From the NCBI GenBank assembly GCA_919902665.1, contig CAKKRK010000020.1:124001-188000 (forward strand): a stretch of 64,000 nucleotides of DNA. Reading direction: 5' to 3'. The position numbers and the translations under genes are program-made. The notes beneath the pieces were generated by a model. That model did no database searches, was not told the DNA's origin, and saw nothing but the letters and a program-made list of their open reading frames with translations. The DNA is from Nitrospiraceae bacterium. Its GTDB lineage: Bacteria > Nitrospirota > Nitrospiria > Nitrospirales > Nitrospiraceae. Below, in pieces: positions 32,580 through 42,503 of the stretch. How positions within the stretch are numbered: position 1 is the stretch's first letter; every line of letters begins with the position of its first letter.

Positions 32580-32847
32580 TTGTCAGATGCGTTTGCGGTC
32601 AATATCATCACAGAGGTTTCTCTAGCATAGTATCCGAACTGAGAGATGATTCTGCGTGACCATGCGGAATCCATCCCTAGTGGAAAGGGGTTGAGGGAAC
32701 CATATCGAATATCATTTCGATGTGGTTTTAATTGCAAACTAAAAAAACAAATTGGCGACAATCCCCCTGTAATCGCATTGGCTCCATCTGTTACTGAGCT
32801 AGGATATCACAGCAAACTATTATCATCAGGTCAGCATTGCAACTTTC

Positions 32848-33909
32848 ATGGAGCAATCAGTGACACAGCCCTCTGTCAGTGTTGTAATCCCTGTCTACAA
32901 TGGTGTGCGTTTCATTCAGGAAAGTATAAACAGTGTGCTGACTCAGACAATTGCAGACATTGAAATTATTGTTGTTGATGATGGATCCACTGATGGCACA
33001 ACGGAAGTTGTTCTCGGATACACCGACGCGCGTGTTCGGCTAGTTCGCCTAACTCAGAACTGTGGCCCTGCAGAGGCTCGCAATGCTGGAATTCGTCAAG
33101 CAATGGGGAAGTACATCGCCATGTTAGATGCTGATGATATTGCAGAGCCCACTCGTTTTGCTGAGCAAATTGAGGCAATGGAGCAGGATAAGGAACTTGT
33201 CTGTCTAGGATGCTGGGGTACGGTCATTAATGGTAATTCAAGGCCGACAGGTAAGGTATTACAGATGCAGCCCTGTAGTGATGCATTAGGCGTCCTACTA
33301 TTATTCAGGAACCAAATTATGGGGTCGAGTGTAATGTTTCGTCGGCAGACATTTCCGGAAGTATCATATCCGAACATCCCTATGGCAGAAGACTATAGTT
33401 TTATCGCCGCCATGTCGAAGCTTGGAAAGGTTGGTAATATCCCTAAATTTCTGATGCGCGTTCGTAGAGATGGGACAAGCCTAACTTATGCCAAACAAGA
33501 GCTCATGACTGAATGTGTGGGGCAAATATTGAAACAGCAACTTGAAGGATTTGGAGTTAATCCATCGATACGTGAATTGCAGGTACATCAACATATCGGT
33601 CGACTTATTATGCGGAGCTCGATCTCGCTACTCGAAGAATGTGATAGCTGGTTGCACAAGTTAATTCAGAATAATGAAGTGATACATCGCTTTGAGCCCA
33701 ACACCTTTCGCTCGGTTGCGAGTAAGGAATGGTTCGAACTGTGCAAGCATGCCTCTCCAGCGGGATTCGTTGCATGGCGACGGTATTGGCGTTCGGACCT
33801 CTCGAGGGTTTGGCAACCTAGCACCTTGCAGTGCGTGAGATTTCTGGCGAAGTGTGCGGTGCGACACCGGCGTGAAGGTGGCGATCTCCCAAAGTTTGTC
33901 GCTACGTAA
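32848..33909 (+). CDS. Family 2 glycosyltransferase
   Basis: A 353-residue cytoplasmic GT-A enzyme. SVSVVIPVYNGVRFIQESI, IIVVDDGSTDGTTEVV, GPAEARNAGIRQAMGKYIAMLDADD (DxD) and AEDYSFIAAMSKLG mark a GT2 fold. The C-terminal third is variable. It probably adds a sugar to the undecaprenyl-linked repeat unit; donor and acceptor are unknown. Its base composition is AT-richer than the chemotaxis genes, hinting at transfer. The stop overlaps the next start. Confidence 0.88.
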   Translation: MEQSVTQPSVSVVIPVYNGVRFIQESINSVLTQTIADIEIIVVDDGSTDGTTEVVLGYTDARVRLVRLTQNCGPAEARNAGIRQAMGKYIAMLDADDIAEPTRFAEQIEAMEQDKELVCLGCWGTVINGNSRPTGKVLQMQPCSDALGVLLLFRNQIMGSSVMFRRQTFPEVSYPNIPMAEDYSFIAAMSKLGKVGNIPKFLMRVRRDGTSLTYAKQELMTECVGQILKQQLEGFGVNPSIRELQVHQHIGRLIMRSSISLLEECDSWLHKLIQNNEVIHRFEPNTFRSVASKEWFELCKHASPAGFVAWRRYWRSDLSRVWQPSTLQCVRFLAKCAVRHRREGGDLPKFVAT

Positions 33910-35273
33910 TGAGCATGAATATTCGTCTTTTCTTCTTACTCCTACTATTTGCAGTCTTGCTCTTGTCTGAGATGTTCGGTTGGAAACTGGGGGTGTCTCA
34001 GGGGCTGAGTGTCAAGAATGCTTTCCTGTACGGATTTCTTGTTTTGTGCCTGGTTGAACGCATGATGTCGAAAGGTCAGAAGGATCCGCTTTTGACGACT
34101 ATACATGGGCCATTTATTTTCTTAATCCTAATAGCAGGTATATCGTGGATGTTCACGGACGTAAGAACAAACATGCAGCACTATTCGAACGAAGACCGTC
34201 TTATAGCTCTAAAGAGCACGCTGGCGGATTTCTATTTATTTTTCCTGGTCTACTATTTAGGGGTCCGAAAACTGGAGGACGCGATTGTTCTTTCTAAGGC
34301 CATATTGGTTCTCGTCTTTGTCAGTAACATCGTCACCGTTATCGATGTCTATAATATTCCCGATCTGGGAATCGTCAAGCAGATGGATGAGGCTGAGAGC
34401 GAAGCGAATCGAGGAAGATTGATGGGGCCTATGGGTGAGCCAAATCAATACGCGTCGTTCCTTATCTTGTTTTTCCCTTCTTACGTTGCTCTTGCTTTGA
34501 CCTCAACGAGGGGTACGGTTGCGCGGTACACATATTTATCGGCCAGCGTGGCCACCCTCATTGCATTGCTTCTGACGGGTTCGCGTGGTGGTATCTTTGG
34601 TTTGATTGCAGCGGGAGTATGGGGCTACTGGCTTATTCGCACGAAGGTGCGTCTGAAATCGGCGTTCAGAGTCATTCTGATCTCGGTTCCTATAGTAGGT
34701 GTAGCGATAATGCTTGCCGCGATGAAGTATGGCACGCTGTTAATGGGTCGGATCGAAGCGACTTCAAAGGCAGGCACAGCGACAGCTGCTAGTGCAGGGA
34801 GGACGTTGATTTGGGAGATGGGCCTCAATGTGATGGCAGATCATCCGAGTTCCTTTCTTACTGGCATGGGCTGGCATACATTCGCCCCTTATGTGGGTGT
34901 TGTGCCGCATAATACGTATCTCTGGTATTTCTTCAACCTTGGGATAGTAGGGTTGCTGCTCTATTTGGTCATCCTAGGCAACGTCCTGAAATTGACTCGC
35001 AATGCAGTAAGTGGAGAGTCAGTGGATAGCAATATATTGCTTATGGGGTTCATTTTTGGTTTTGCTGGGTTATTAATGTCGATTTGTTTCGTCGATCTGT
35101 TCGCACCATGGTATTTCATCTGGGCCTATATTGGAGTCATGGCTCGTGTGGCAGTGCAGATGAATTTGGAAGTTCAGAAAAGGCAGGAGCAAGCACAAGA
35201 AGGCGGACTCGAAATTGATTTGAATATTCTACCTCCATCTCTCGGTACGGCACCCACAGTTCGTGTGTTATAG
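33909..35273 (+). CDS. O-antigen ligase/polymerase-like membrane protein (Wzy/WaaL family)
   Basis: A 454-residue protein with about 11-12 membrane helices. The conserved periplasmic loop region shows GRTLIWEMGLNVMADHP, GMGWHTFAPY and VPHNTYLWYFFNLGIVGLLLYL, the Wzy_C hallmark (HNxYL). LLLTGSRGGIFGL lies before the loop. In this context it most likely polymerises flipped repeat units in the periplasm; ligation to an acceptor is the alternative. It overlaps the GT2 gene by one nt. Confidence 0.85.
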   Translation: MSMNIRLFFLLLLFAVLLLSEMFGWKLGVSQGLSVKNAFLYGFLVLCLVERMMSKGQKDPLLTTIHGPFIFLILIAGISWMFTDVRTNMQHYSNEDRLIALKSTLADFYLFFLVYYLGVRKLEDAIVLSKAILVLVFVSNIVTVIDVYNIPDLGIVKQMDEAESEANRGRLMGPMGEPNQYASFLILFFPSYVALALTSTRGTVARYTYLSASVATLIALLLTGSRGGIFGLIAAGVWGYWLIRTKVRLKSAFRVILISVPIVGVAIMLAAMKYGTLLMGRIEATSKAGTATAASAGRTLIWEMGLNVMADHPSSFLTGMGWHTFAPYVGVVPHNTYLWYFFNLGIVGLLLYLVILGNVLKLTRNAVSGESVDSNILLMGFIFGFAGLLMSICFVDLFAPWYFIWAYIGVMARVAVQMNLEVQKRQEQAQEGGLEIDLNILPPSLGTAPTVRVL

Positions 35274-35312
35274 GGTCTTTCTTAAGATAATTTAGGGACT
35301 TTAGAGGTGGCG

Positions 35313-36452
35313 ATGCCACAGCGAAAGCCAATCAAAATCTGTCTATTGGGGCTTGAGAACATATCTGTTCTTATGAACGGATTTAACAATGTTCGAGTCG
35401 GCGGGGAACAGGTGCAGCAATCACTATTGGCACGAGCCCTAAGCCCTTCAGGCTATCAGGTATCGATGGTCTGTATGGACTACGGCCAGCCGGATGGGGC
35501 AGAAGAAGACGGAGTTCGAGTATACAAAGCGTATGCTCCGAGTGCTGGGCTTCCTGGGGTTCGATTCATCTATCCTCGCTGGATCAAGCTGTGGTCTGCA
35601 TTGCGACGTGCGGATGCAGACATCTATTACACCAGCTGTGCCGGCATGCAGGTAGGATTGCTCGCACTCTTTTGTGAGCGATACAAGCGAAAGTTTATCT
35701 ACCGAGTAGCATCCGACAACGACTGCAATCCTTCCGGCCTCCTCATTCATTTGGCTAGAGATAAGTACCTGTATGAATATGGACTACAGCATGCACATGG
35801 AATTTTGGCGCAGTCCCAGCAGCAATTTGAAGCGCTCGAAGCAAACTATCAACTGACTTCTCAAATTGCAGGTATGTTTGTAGAAAAGCCGTCTAGAAGT
35901 ATTTCCTATGAGAAGCGGGACATTGATGTACTCTGGGTCAATAATATTCGCCAGTTGAAGCGACCGGATCTGGCACTTGACTTAGCGGAATCTATGCCAA
36001 GTGTTTCCTTCCACATGATCGGGGGGCCAAATGAGCCCGAGTTGTATGAGCGAATCTACAGACGGGCAAAATCACTGAGGAATGTGATCTTTCATGGCGC
36101 GGTCCCGTATAGGCAGGTCGGGGAATTTTATGATCGTTGTCGTGTATTCCTCAACACCTCAGACATCGAGGGGTTTCCCAATTCATACTTGCAGGCATGG
36201 GTGCGTGGTAGGCCGGTGGTCGCATTTTTTGACCCTGATGGAATCATTGCAAGGGAATCTATCGGGTGGGCGGTACGTAGTCTTGATGAAATGACTTCAG
36301 CCATTCACTCGCTTCTTACTCAGGAATCCTTGCTGTATGGCATCGAAGTCCGCTGCCAAAAGTTTATGTCAGAAAATTACAGCGATACGGTCGTACTTAA
36401 GTCCTACCTTCAAATGCTTGAAGGGTTGGCATCTGATAATGCTTCGGGTTAG
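35313..36452 (+). CDS. Family 4-type glycosyltransferase
   Basis: I start at ATG 35313, six nt after a GTG also in frame. The roughly 379-residue GT-B protein shows an N-terminal acceptor domain (GGEQVQQSLLARALSPSGYQVSMV) and a C-terminal donor domain with VLWVNNIRQLKRPDLALDLAESM, FHMIGGPNEPELYE and LNTSDIEGFPNSYLQAWVRGRPVV. The last block is the GT4 EX7E-like region. The sugar is unknown. The next gene overlaps its 3' end. Confidence 0.85.
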   Translation: MPQRKPIKICLLGLENISVLMNGFNNVRVGGEQVQQSLLARALSPSGYQVSMVCMDYGQPDGAEEDGVRVYKAYAPSAGLPGVRFIYPRWIKLWSALRRADADIYYTSCAGMQVGLLALFCERYKRKFIYRVASDNDCNPSGLLIHLARDKYLYEYGLQHAHGILAQSQQQFEALEANYQLTSQIAGMFVEKPSRSISYEKRDIDVLWVNNIRQLKRPDLALDLAESMPSVSFHMIGGPNEPELYERIYRRAKSLRNVIFHGAVPYRQVGEFYDRCRVFLNTSDIEGFPNSYLQAWVRGRPVVAFFDPDGIIARESIGWAVRSLDEMTSAIHSLLTQESLLYGIEVRCQKFMSENYSDTVVLKSYLQMLEGLASDNASG

Positions 36453-37947
36453 TCCGAAGGCTCCCAGCAATCCTATGGCGCAATCCTCCTTCAAGAAACA
36501 AGTGCTCTCCCTCACTGCTTCGAGGTTTATCGATTACGGGATGCAGTTCCTCGTGCCTATGATGCTCGCTCGAGTATTTAGACCTAATGATTATGGCCAG
36601 TATATGCTCTTGTGGCTGGTAGTGAACACAGCCCTGACTGTTACGACGCTTCATATGCCACAAAGCTTGCTCTACTTTCTGCCTCACAGCCGCACAGAAA
36701 CGGAGAAAGTTCGGCATATCCTTAACACTATTCTGTTTCTGATTATGACTGGATTGTTAGCATCATGTATCGTTAATCCTTGGGTGCCATTATTGCCGGA
36801 GCGATTTGTTGTGGCTGGAGAGCATGCCTGGGTCGTTCCAGCTCTGGTTTTTCTATGGACGGTGAGTCAGTTAACAGACATTGTGCCCACAGCAGAGGAA
36901 CGTATTGGCTGGCAGGCGTTTGCTGTCATCAGTTTATCCGCGATCCGTGGTCTACTGATTACGGGAATCGCCTGGTATTTCCAAGATATCGGATTGGTTT
37001 TCACAGGGTTGGTGGCCTTCGCCACCATTAAGATCGGCGTGTTCCTTGTCTACCTACTCACATACCACCCGTTAGTGAACTGGGGTATAGACCGAAAGCT
37101 CCTTTGTTCCCAACTAGACTATTCCATCCCTTTTGGCATTGGTGCAGGGCTTTTCATGTTGCGAATTCAGGCTGATCAATGGATCGTTGCAGTGCTCTTC
37201 TCTGCTGGGGAATTTTCCCTCTTTGTTATAGGTGCCTACTTGGGGCCATTGTTAACGGTGATACGAGAATCGGTCAATTCAGTCTTACTGCCGAAGCTCA
37301 GCCGACTCCAGGCGGAAGGAGATCGGGAAGCAGTGATCGAGTTATCCCGTACAAGCAATATTCACATGGCGTTCATCCTCTTCCCACTTCTGGTCTGGTT
37401 TTTCATTTTCTCTGGCGACGTTATCGAAGTAGTCTTTTCCTCAGTGTACAGAGATGCGTCGACAGTGATGCGCATTTATATCCTGAGCTATCTAACGATG
37501 ACCTTTGAGGTCAACAATCTGTTCAGGGTTCTTGGCGGAGGTCGATATAGTATTTATCTGTCGTTAGGTCTGTTGGTTCCGGCCGTTTCCACAAGCTTTT
37601 GGGGCGGTATCACGTATGGTCTGTGGGGGGCAGCTTTGGGAGCGGCAGTGGTGACATACATTGGAGAAACCTTAAAGCTAAAATACGTTGCGAGACAGCT
37701 GGCTGTCTCTGTGGCGCGCGTTGTGGACTGGCAAAGTTGGGCAATCCTTTTTACCGCGAGTATTGTAGCAGGTGTGTTTGCTCATGAAACAATAGAACGA
37801 TTCAGCGGTCATATCCAAGGGGCATTCTTGCGATCAGTTCTTGGTGCAGGAATTATCGCGGCAGTCTACTCTCTGTTGGTTATTGTGACGCGCGGTTCCC
37901 TGTTTTCGGCTTGGTTCAACATGGTTCGTATGAGGCCTGCCCCATGA
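36439..37947 (+). CDS. Polysaccharide flippase (Wzx-like, MOP superfamily)
   Basis: A roughly 502-residue protein with about 12-14 membrane helices. QVLSLTASRFIDYGMQFLVPMMLARVFRPNDYGQYML is a typical Wzx/RfbX N-terminus, and SIPFGIGAGLFMLRIQADQWIVAVLFSAGEFSLFVIG is the mid-protein repeat. It would flip the lipid-linked repeat unit across the inner membrane. I prefer ATG 36439, which overlaps the upstream gene; ATG 36475 is an alternative. The track's start at 36337 lies well inside the preceding gene. Confidence 0.87.
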   Translation: MLRVSPKAPSNPMAQSSFKKQVLSLTASRFIDYGMQFLVPMMLARVFRPNDYGQYMLLWLVVNTALTVTTLHMPQSLLYFLPHSRTETEKVRHILNTILFLIMTGLLASCIVNPWVPLLPERFVVAGEHAWVVPALVFLWTVSQLTDIVPTAEERIGWQAFAVISLSAIRGLLITGIAWYFQDIGLVFTGLVAFATIKIGVFLVYLLTYHPLVNWGIDRKLLCSQLDYSIPFGIGAGLFMLRIQADQWIVAVLFSAGEFSLFVIGAYLGPLLTVIRESVNSVLLPKLSRLQAEGDREAVIELSRTSNIHMAFILFPLLVWFFIFSGDVIEVVFSSVYRDASTVMRIYILSYLTMTFEVNNLFRVLGGGRYSIYLSLGLLVPAVSTSFWGGITYGLWGAALGAAVVTYIGETLKLKYVARQLAVSVARVVDWQSWAILFTASIVAGVFAHETIERFSGHIQGAFLRSVLGAGIIAAVYSLLVIVTRGSLFSAWFNMVRMRPAP

Positions 37948-37973
37948 AGTATCCAGGGCATAAATGTTGAGTT

Positions 37974-39254
37974 ATGAGAATGAACACATACAAAAATCTG
38001 ATCTTGTGTCCAATCAGTATTGCGTTGTTGATTATATTTGGTGGGTGGGAAATGGGTGCTCATGCTGCAGCCCCCCAAGGGTTTCCCTTGATTATGGCCA
38101 TGAATATCGGGAAAAAAAATTACGATGACCCTGAATATTTGGCAGCTCTGAGTCGGCCTAATTTTGTGATACTTGGCTTTTATCCAGACTGGCGAGGGAA
38201 AGACGGAAAATCGTCTATAGAAGCCGTTGTGCAAGCTATTAAGAAACGGAACCCTGCGATTCTTATCGGACAATACACAATACTGAGCGAAACCCAAGAT
38301 TCAACAGACCGCACAAGCGCAGATACCGATAAAGGCAAGAAACTAGATCGGGAAGGTTGGTGGTTACTAAATGCAAATAAGAAACGAGTGCAATGGACCG
38401 ACAAATATAATGCCTTCGAGGCCAATATCACCCAATGGACAAAGCCTGATGAAAAAGGCTTACGGTATCCCGAATGGGTTGCGCATCGCGACTACGGTAT
38501 TTATTTCAGAACAATTCCTGGGTTCGACATCTGGTATTTCGATAATGCATTGAGCAAGCCCGCCGTAAAAACCGCCGACTGGAATCGCGACGGTAACAAC
38601 GATGCAAATGATAACTCTGAAATATTACGGGCTCATCGCTCGGGCCATGTAGCAGAATGGCGGAAGGCTCGTGAATTGCGTCCCGATATCTTTCTCATGG
38701 GTAACTCGGATGACCTGTCATCGCCTGAATTTTCAGGAAATCTACAGGGCGCGTTTTTGGAGGGATTGATAGGAGTATCCTGGTCGATGGAGCGTTGGCA
38801 AGGGTGGGAGAAGATGATGTCTCGATATCACTCAGCCATGATTCATACCGCATCACCCCACCTTGTGGGATTTAACGTATGGGGGAGAGCAGACGATTAC
38901 CAGCAAATGCGGTATGGCCTTACCTCTTGTCTCTTAGATAATGGGTACTTTTCTTATACTGATCCCAACGTCGGCTATAGCTCTGTCCCTTGGTTCGATG
39001 AATTTGACGTGCACCTTGGCGATCCCGTAGCCCCTGTCCAAACAGAGCCCTGGGAGCAAGGTATCTATCGGCGAGTCTTTCAACATGGGTTGGTCCTCGT
39101 GAATCCAGGAGCCCTCGCAAGGACCGTTCGGCTCAACCCTGGGTATAGGCATTTCGACGGAACCCAAGTCCCCGAGGTCAACAATGGAAAGCCCGTGACG
39201 AGCATAACCATCCCTTCAAAAGACGGGATTATCCTTATTCGCATGGATCGGTAA
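37974..39254 (+). CDS. Secreted GHL15-like putative glycoside hydrolase
   Basis: A 426-residue protein with a signal peptide (MRMNTYKNLILCPISIALLIIFGGW...AHAA). The body resembles hypothetical glycosyl hydrolase family 15 (GHL15): NFVILGFYPDWRG, ILIGQYTILSE, WWLLNANKKRVQW, GFDIWYFDNAL and GAFLEGLIG. A calcium-loop-like segment DWNRDGNNDANDNSE resembles a dockerin/EF-hand loop. Located between flippase and glycosyltransferase genes, it may trim or degrade the polysaccharide in the periplasm or outside. Substrate and activity are inference. Confidence 0.75.
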   Translation: MRMNTYKNLILCPISIALLIIFGGWEMGAHAAAPQGFPLIMAMNIGKKNYDDPEYLAALSRPNFVILGFYPDWRGKDGKSSIEAVVQAIKKRNPAILIGQYTILSETQDSTDRTSADTDKGKKLDREGWWLLNANKKRVQWTDKYNAFEANITQWTKPDEKGLRYPEWVAHRDYGIYFRTIPGFDIWYFDNALSKPAVKTADWNRDGNNDANDNSEILRAHRSGHVAEWRKARELRPDIFLMGNSDDLSSPEFSGNLQGAFLEGLIGVSWSMERWQGWEKMMSRYHSAMIHTASPHLVGFNVWGRADDYQQMRYGLTSCLLDNGYFSYTDPNVGYSSVPWFDEFDVHLGDPVAPVQTEPWEQGIYRRVFQHGLVLVNPGALARTVRLNPGYRHFDGTQVPEVNNGKPVTSITIPSKDGIILIRMDR

Positions 39255-39264
39255 TACGAGGCGC

Positions 39265-40389
39265 ATGCATAAAGTCTTATTCGTTGTTCCCTCATTGATG
39301 CGAGCCGGCGCCGAGACGCAGCTTGTTGATCTAATCAATGGTTTACCCAAAGAGGAGTTTGGGAAGTATCTCCTGAGTTTTGAAAGTGGTCTCGACCAAT
39401 TATCGAGGGTAAACCAAAATGAAGTTGTCTTTGTCCATATCCCTCGCCGGTATAAATTCGACCTTGCTGTCGCCAAGGCTATCGCGAAACTCATCGACGA
39501 AGAGCAAATTGTAGCCGTCCATTGTTCTTTGCAAATTGCACTTTTCATGGGATGGCTCGGAATTAGACTAGCCAAGCGGAAACCTGCACTCATGGTTACG
39601 GTCCACACCACACTGAACCGTTCATTCAGAGAAGAAGCATTCGACTGGTTGTTGTATCAGTGGCTGATGCGATCGTGCGAAAAGGTCCTTTTTGTTTGCA
39701 GGAGTCAAGCGACGCATTGGCAAAAGAAATTTCCATTCCTGAAGTCTCGGGCGGTAGTCGTGCATAACGGAGTTGATGTGGAATATTTTCGACGTGAGCC
39801 GTTCGAAGAAACCGGGCGGAAACTGCGAGAGGGGCTAGCGATTCCACCCAACGCAGTAGTCCTCTGTCATATCGCAGCATTCAGGCCAGAAAAGGGCCAT
39901 GACGTATTACTTGCCGGGTTTGTTGACGTACTGCAAAATCATCCAAACACATATCTACTCTTTGCTGGGGATGGGCCACTCCGTGCTTCCATCGAGTTGC
40001 ACGTTTGGCAGAAGCAACTTGATAGGCACATTCGTTTTCTCGGAAGTATCACGGACGTTCGGCCCCTGTTGGCCGGCTCTGCTATGTCAATAGTACCCTC
40101 CACAGCCGAAACGTTCTCGATGGCGATGTTAGAGTCGCTCGCGATGGAAGTGCCCGTAATTGCGACAGCCGTCGGTGGCTCTTCGGAAGCGGTCCAAGAT
40201 GGACAAACTGGGTTATTGGTTCCACCGCGGGACGTCATCGCCCTCGCACTGGCAATTGAGCAACTGATAGTCGATGCCGAAGCTCGAAAGAAAATGGGGG
40301 AGATGGGAAGGGCTTTAATAAAAGAACGATTTACCCAACGCGGTATGCAGGCAGCAACCAGCGAAGTACTAAAGTCCGTTCAATGCTGA
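39265..40389 (+). CDS. Family 4 glycosyltransferase
   Basis: A 374-residue GT-B enzyme. VLFVVPSLMRAGAETQLVDLINGL is the N-terminal acceptor-side motif. VVVHNGVDVEYF, CHIAAFRPEKGHDVLL, LLFAGDGPLR and ETFSMAMLESLAMEVPVIAT are the donor-domain motifs, including the EX7E pair. It follows the GHL15-like gene by 10 nt. Sugar specificity is unknown. Confidence 0.9.
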   Translation: MHKVLFVVPSLMRAGAETQLVDLINGLPKEEFGKYLLSFESGLDQLSRVNQNEVVFVHIPRRYKFDLAVAKAIAKLIDEEQIVAVHCSLQIALFMGWLGIRLAKRKPALMVTVHTTLNRSFREEAFDWLLYQWLMRSCEKVLFVCRSQATHWQKKFPFLKSRAVVVHNGVDVEYFRREPFEETGRKLREGLAIPPNAVVLCHIAAFRPEKGHDVLLAGFVDVLQNHPNTYLLFAGDGPLRASIELHVWQKQLDRHIRFLGSITDVRPLLAGSAMSIVPSTAETFSMAMLESLAMEVPVIATAVGGSSEAVQDGQTGLLVPPRDVIALALAIEQLIVDAEARKKMGEMGRALIKERFTQRGMQAATSEVLKSVQC

Positions 40390-40546
40390 TCGCCGCAATG
40401 CCTCAGGGAGCCCGGATCGCTATTGAATATCGTCGGCAATGTTCCTCTCTCACACTTTCTCGGATAGTGATTTATCAAGTCAGCATGATCGATTACCTGC
40501 CGATTGTTGGAAAGAGGCACGCGGGATCCCTGTGACGTAGTGGAGT

Positions 40547-41635
40547 ATGCAGATGCCGGAAAAGAAATGTATCGTCATGGTAGGTCCTTCAATACGTTCC
40601 CAAGGTGGAATCTCCACAGTTGTCATGAGCTGGCAGAAGGCCGGGCTATTTGAGCGATGGCCTATTACATTTCTCGAAACCCATATAGAAGGAACCACGC
40701 TCAACAAACTGCGCGTCGGTTGTACTGCCTTTCTGCGATTCATGATCTTGTTGATATCGAACCGAGTCGCTTGCCTCCATCTACACGTCGCCCGACATAC
40801 AAGCTTTTGGCGCAAAGCAATTTTTTCTCTGGCAGCTTTTCTGATGCGCCGGCCGGTGCTACTTCACTTTCACAGCGGGGGGTTCCCTGCCTTTTATCAC
40901 GACGATTGTAATTGGCTGCAGAAACAAGCCGTCCAGTTTATACTGAATCACGCCGATCAACTGATCACTGTGTCTTCGAGCTGGGGCGAGACCCTTAGCC
41001 TCATTTCCACAAATCGTCGCATTACCGTTATCGAAAACTTTCTAGTTCCACCATCAGAAATACCTGACGACGCAATTCGCAATAAAGATCACGTTCTATT
41101 TCTCGGCCTCTTGAACCGTGATAAAGGCTTCTATGATCTGCTTGAAGCCGTCGCGCCACTCTGCAATGAATTCCCGTCACTGGTACTCGCGTGCGGAGGT
41201 AAGGGGAATCGGGCCGAAGTGAACGAACGAATTAAGCGCTTGGAAATCGAGAGCCACGTTAAACTTCTAGGCTGGATCACTGGCGCATCCAAGGACACTT
41301 GGCTGGCTCGTGCATCATTCTATGTTTTGCCGTCATATGTAGAGGGTATGCCTATGGGAGTCCTTGAGGCGATGGCTTGGGGTATGCCAGTGGTGGCAAG
41401 CACAGTAGGGGGGGTCCCAGACGTCGTCGAGCATGAACGTGAAGGACTTCTGATAGAAGCGGGGGACATTGCTGGTCTCCGTGATGCAATGAGGAGGTTA
41501 CTCAAAAATGACGAAGAGCGAAAGCGGATGGGGCTGGCGGCTAGGAAGAAAATGGAACTTGCATTTTCTTCCAAGGCCGTTGTTCCCCGTATCGATCTTT
41601 TGTATGGAGCGTACTGCGAGCACTCATGCCATTAG
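40547..41635 (+). CDS. Family 4 glycosyltransferase
   Basis: A 362-residue GT-B enzyme. IVMVGPSIRSQGGISTVVMSW is the glycine-rich acceptor loop. LLHFHSGGFPAFYHDD, HVLFLGLLNRDKGFYDLLEAV, LACGGKGNRAEVNERI and SYVEGMPMGVLEAMAWGMPVVAS follow in order. A second in-frame ATG at 40553 is also possible as start. There is a 157-nt gap to the upstream gene, so a separate promoter may exist. Confidence 0.9.
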   Translation: MQMPEKKCIVMVGPSIRSQGGISTVVMSWQKAGLFERWPITFLETHIEGTTLNKLRVGCTAFLRFMILLISNRVACLHLHVARHTSFWRKAIFSLAAFLMRRPVLLHFHSGGFPAFYHDDCNWLQKQAVQFILNHADQLITVSSSWGETLSLISTNRRITVIENFLVPPSEIPDDAIRNKDHVLFLGLLNRDKGFYDLLEAVAPLCNEFPSLVLACGGKGNRAEVNERIKRLEIESHVKLLGWITGASKDTWLARASFYVLPSYVEGMPMGVLEAMAWGMPVVASTVGGVPDVVEHEREGLLIEAGDIAGLRDAMRRLLKNDEERKRMGLAARKKMELAFSSKAVVPRIDLLYGAYCEHSCH

Positions 41636-41669
41636 ATAAAGTAGTCTTGGCACGTAGGGAGGGGCTTAG

Positions 41670-42503
41670 ATGAGTCCAAAACGTATTGAATTGTTGGGCG
41701 TCCCAGTTGATTGCGTGACCATGGAGCAAGCCATCGAATGGGCTGAATCAAAATTACAGGGGAACCATCCCTGCACAATTCTGGCTGTGAATCCCGAGAA
41801 AGTGATGCGTGCCCAGCAAGACAGCGAGCTCCTTGATCAGCTCCGGTCTGCCGATCTGCTTATTCCTGATGGTATCGGTGTCGTCCTCGCCGCCCGTCTT
41901 TTGGGGTTAGGCCACGCTGAGCGAATCCCTGGCTCCGAACTGATGCCAAAACTCTGCGAGCGAGCTGCCTCGAAAGGCTATGCAGTGTTCCTCTTTGGGG
42001 CGAGCACTGAAGTCAACCAGCGAGCTGTCACAGTTTTACGTGACCGATATCCGGGGATTCGCATAGTTGGGTTCCAACATGGTTATGTGAAAGAAGAAGA
42101 GATGCTCTCACTCATCGCACGCATCAACGAGTGCCAGCCTGACCTTCTCTTTGTTGCATTAGGCAGTCCACAGCAAGAACTGTGGATGGCTCGGTATTTG
42201 CCACTCTTGAAAGTGAAAGTTTGTCAGGGGGTTGGTGGAACCTTTGACGTCATTGCAGGTAGGGTGAAGCGTGCACCGTTTTTATTCAGGTCTATGCATC
42301 TTGAATGGTTCTACCGGTTGCTCTCACAGCCTAGTCGTATTTTCAGGCAGACTGCACTCCTGGTGTTTGCTTATCAGGTTCTGAAAAGCAAGTTTACGCG
42401 GAAGTCAGTTCAGCAACCTACCTTCTCCGTCCCAACAGCCTCTGTATCACGTGGACTTCCTGATTCAGGTAAGTCTGACCATCATAGGGAAAAAGCTGCC
42501 TAG
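41670..42503 (+). CDS. WecG/TagA/CpsF-family glycosyltransferase (GT26)
   Basis: A 277-residue protein. TILAVNPEKVMRAQQD, LLIPDGIGVVLAARLLG, FLFGASTEVNQRAV, VALGSPQQELWMARYL and GVGGTFDVIAGRVKRAP are the family blocks. Family members transfer ManNAc(A) or a related sugar to a lipid-linked GlcNAc. That fits the presence of WecB (UDP-ManNAc supply) and a WecA-like enzyme in the same locus. The C-terminus adds a short Ser/Pro-rich tail. Confidence 0.92.
   Translation: MSPKRIELLGVPVDCVTMEQAIEWAESKLQGNHPCTILAVNPEKVMRAQQDSELLDQLRSADLLIPDGIGVVLAARLLGLGHAERIPGSELMPKLCERAASKGYAVFLFGASTEVNQRAVTVLRDRYPGIRIVGFQHGYVKEEEMLSLIARINECQPDLLFVALGSPQQELWMARYLPLLKVKVCQGVGGTFDVIAGRVKRAPFLFRSMHLEWFYRLLSQPSRIFRQTALLVFAYQVLKSKFTRKSVQQPTFSVPTASVSRGLPDSGKSDHHREKAA

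Larger units (their letters stand above)
31873..32847 (+). other. Long gene-free stretch before the polysaccharide operon
   Basis: About 975 bp with no supported gene. It contains a 9-bp tandem repeat (32157-32204), another wecB tail fragment (32216-32330), an AT-rich leader region and a palindrome at 32563. The promoter of the downstream glycosyltransferase operon should lie in its right part. Confidence 0.7.
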
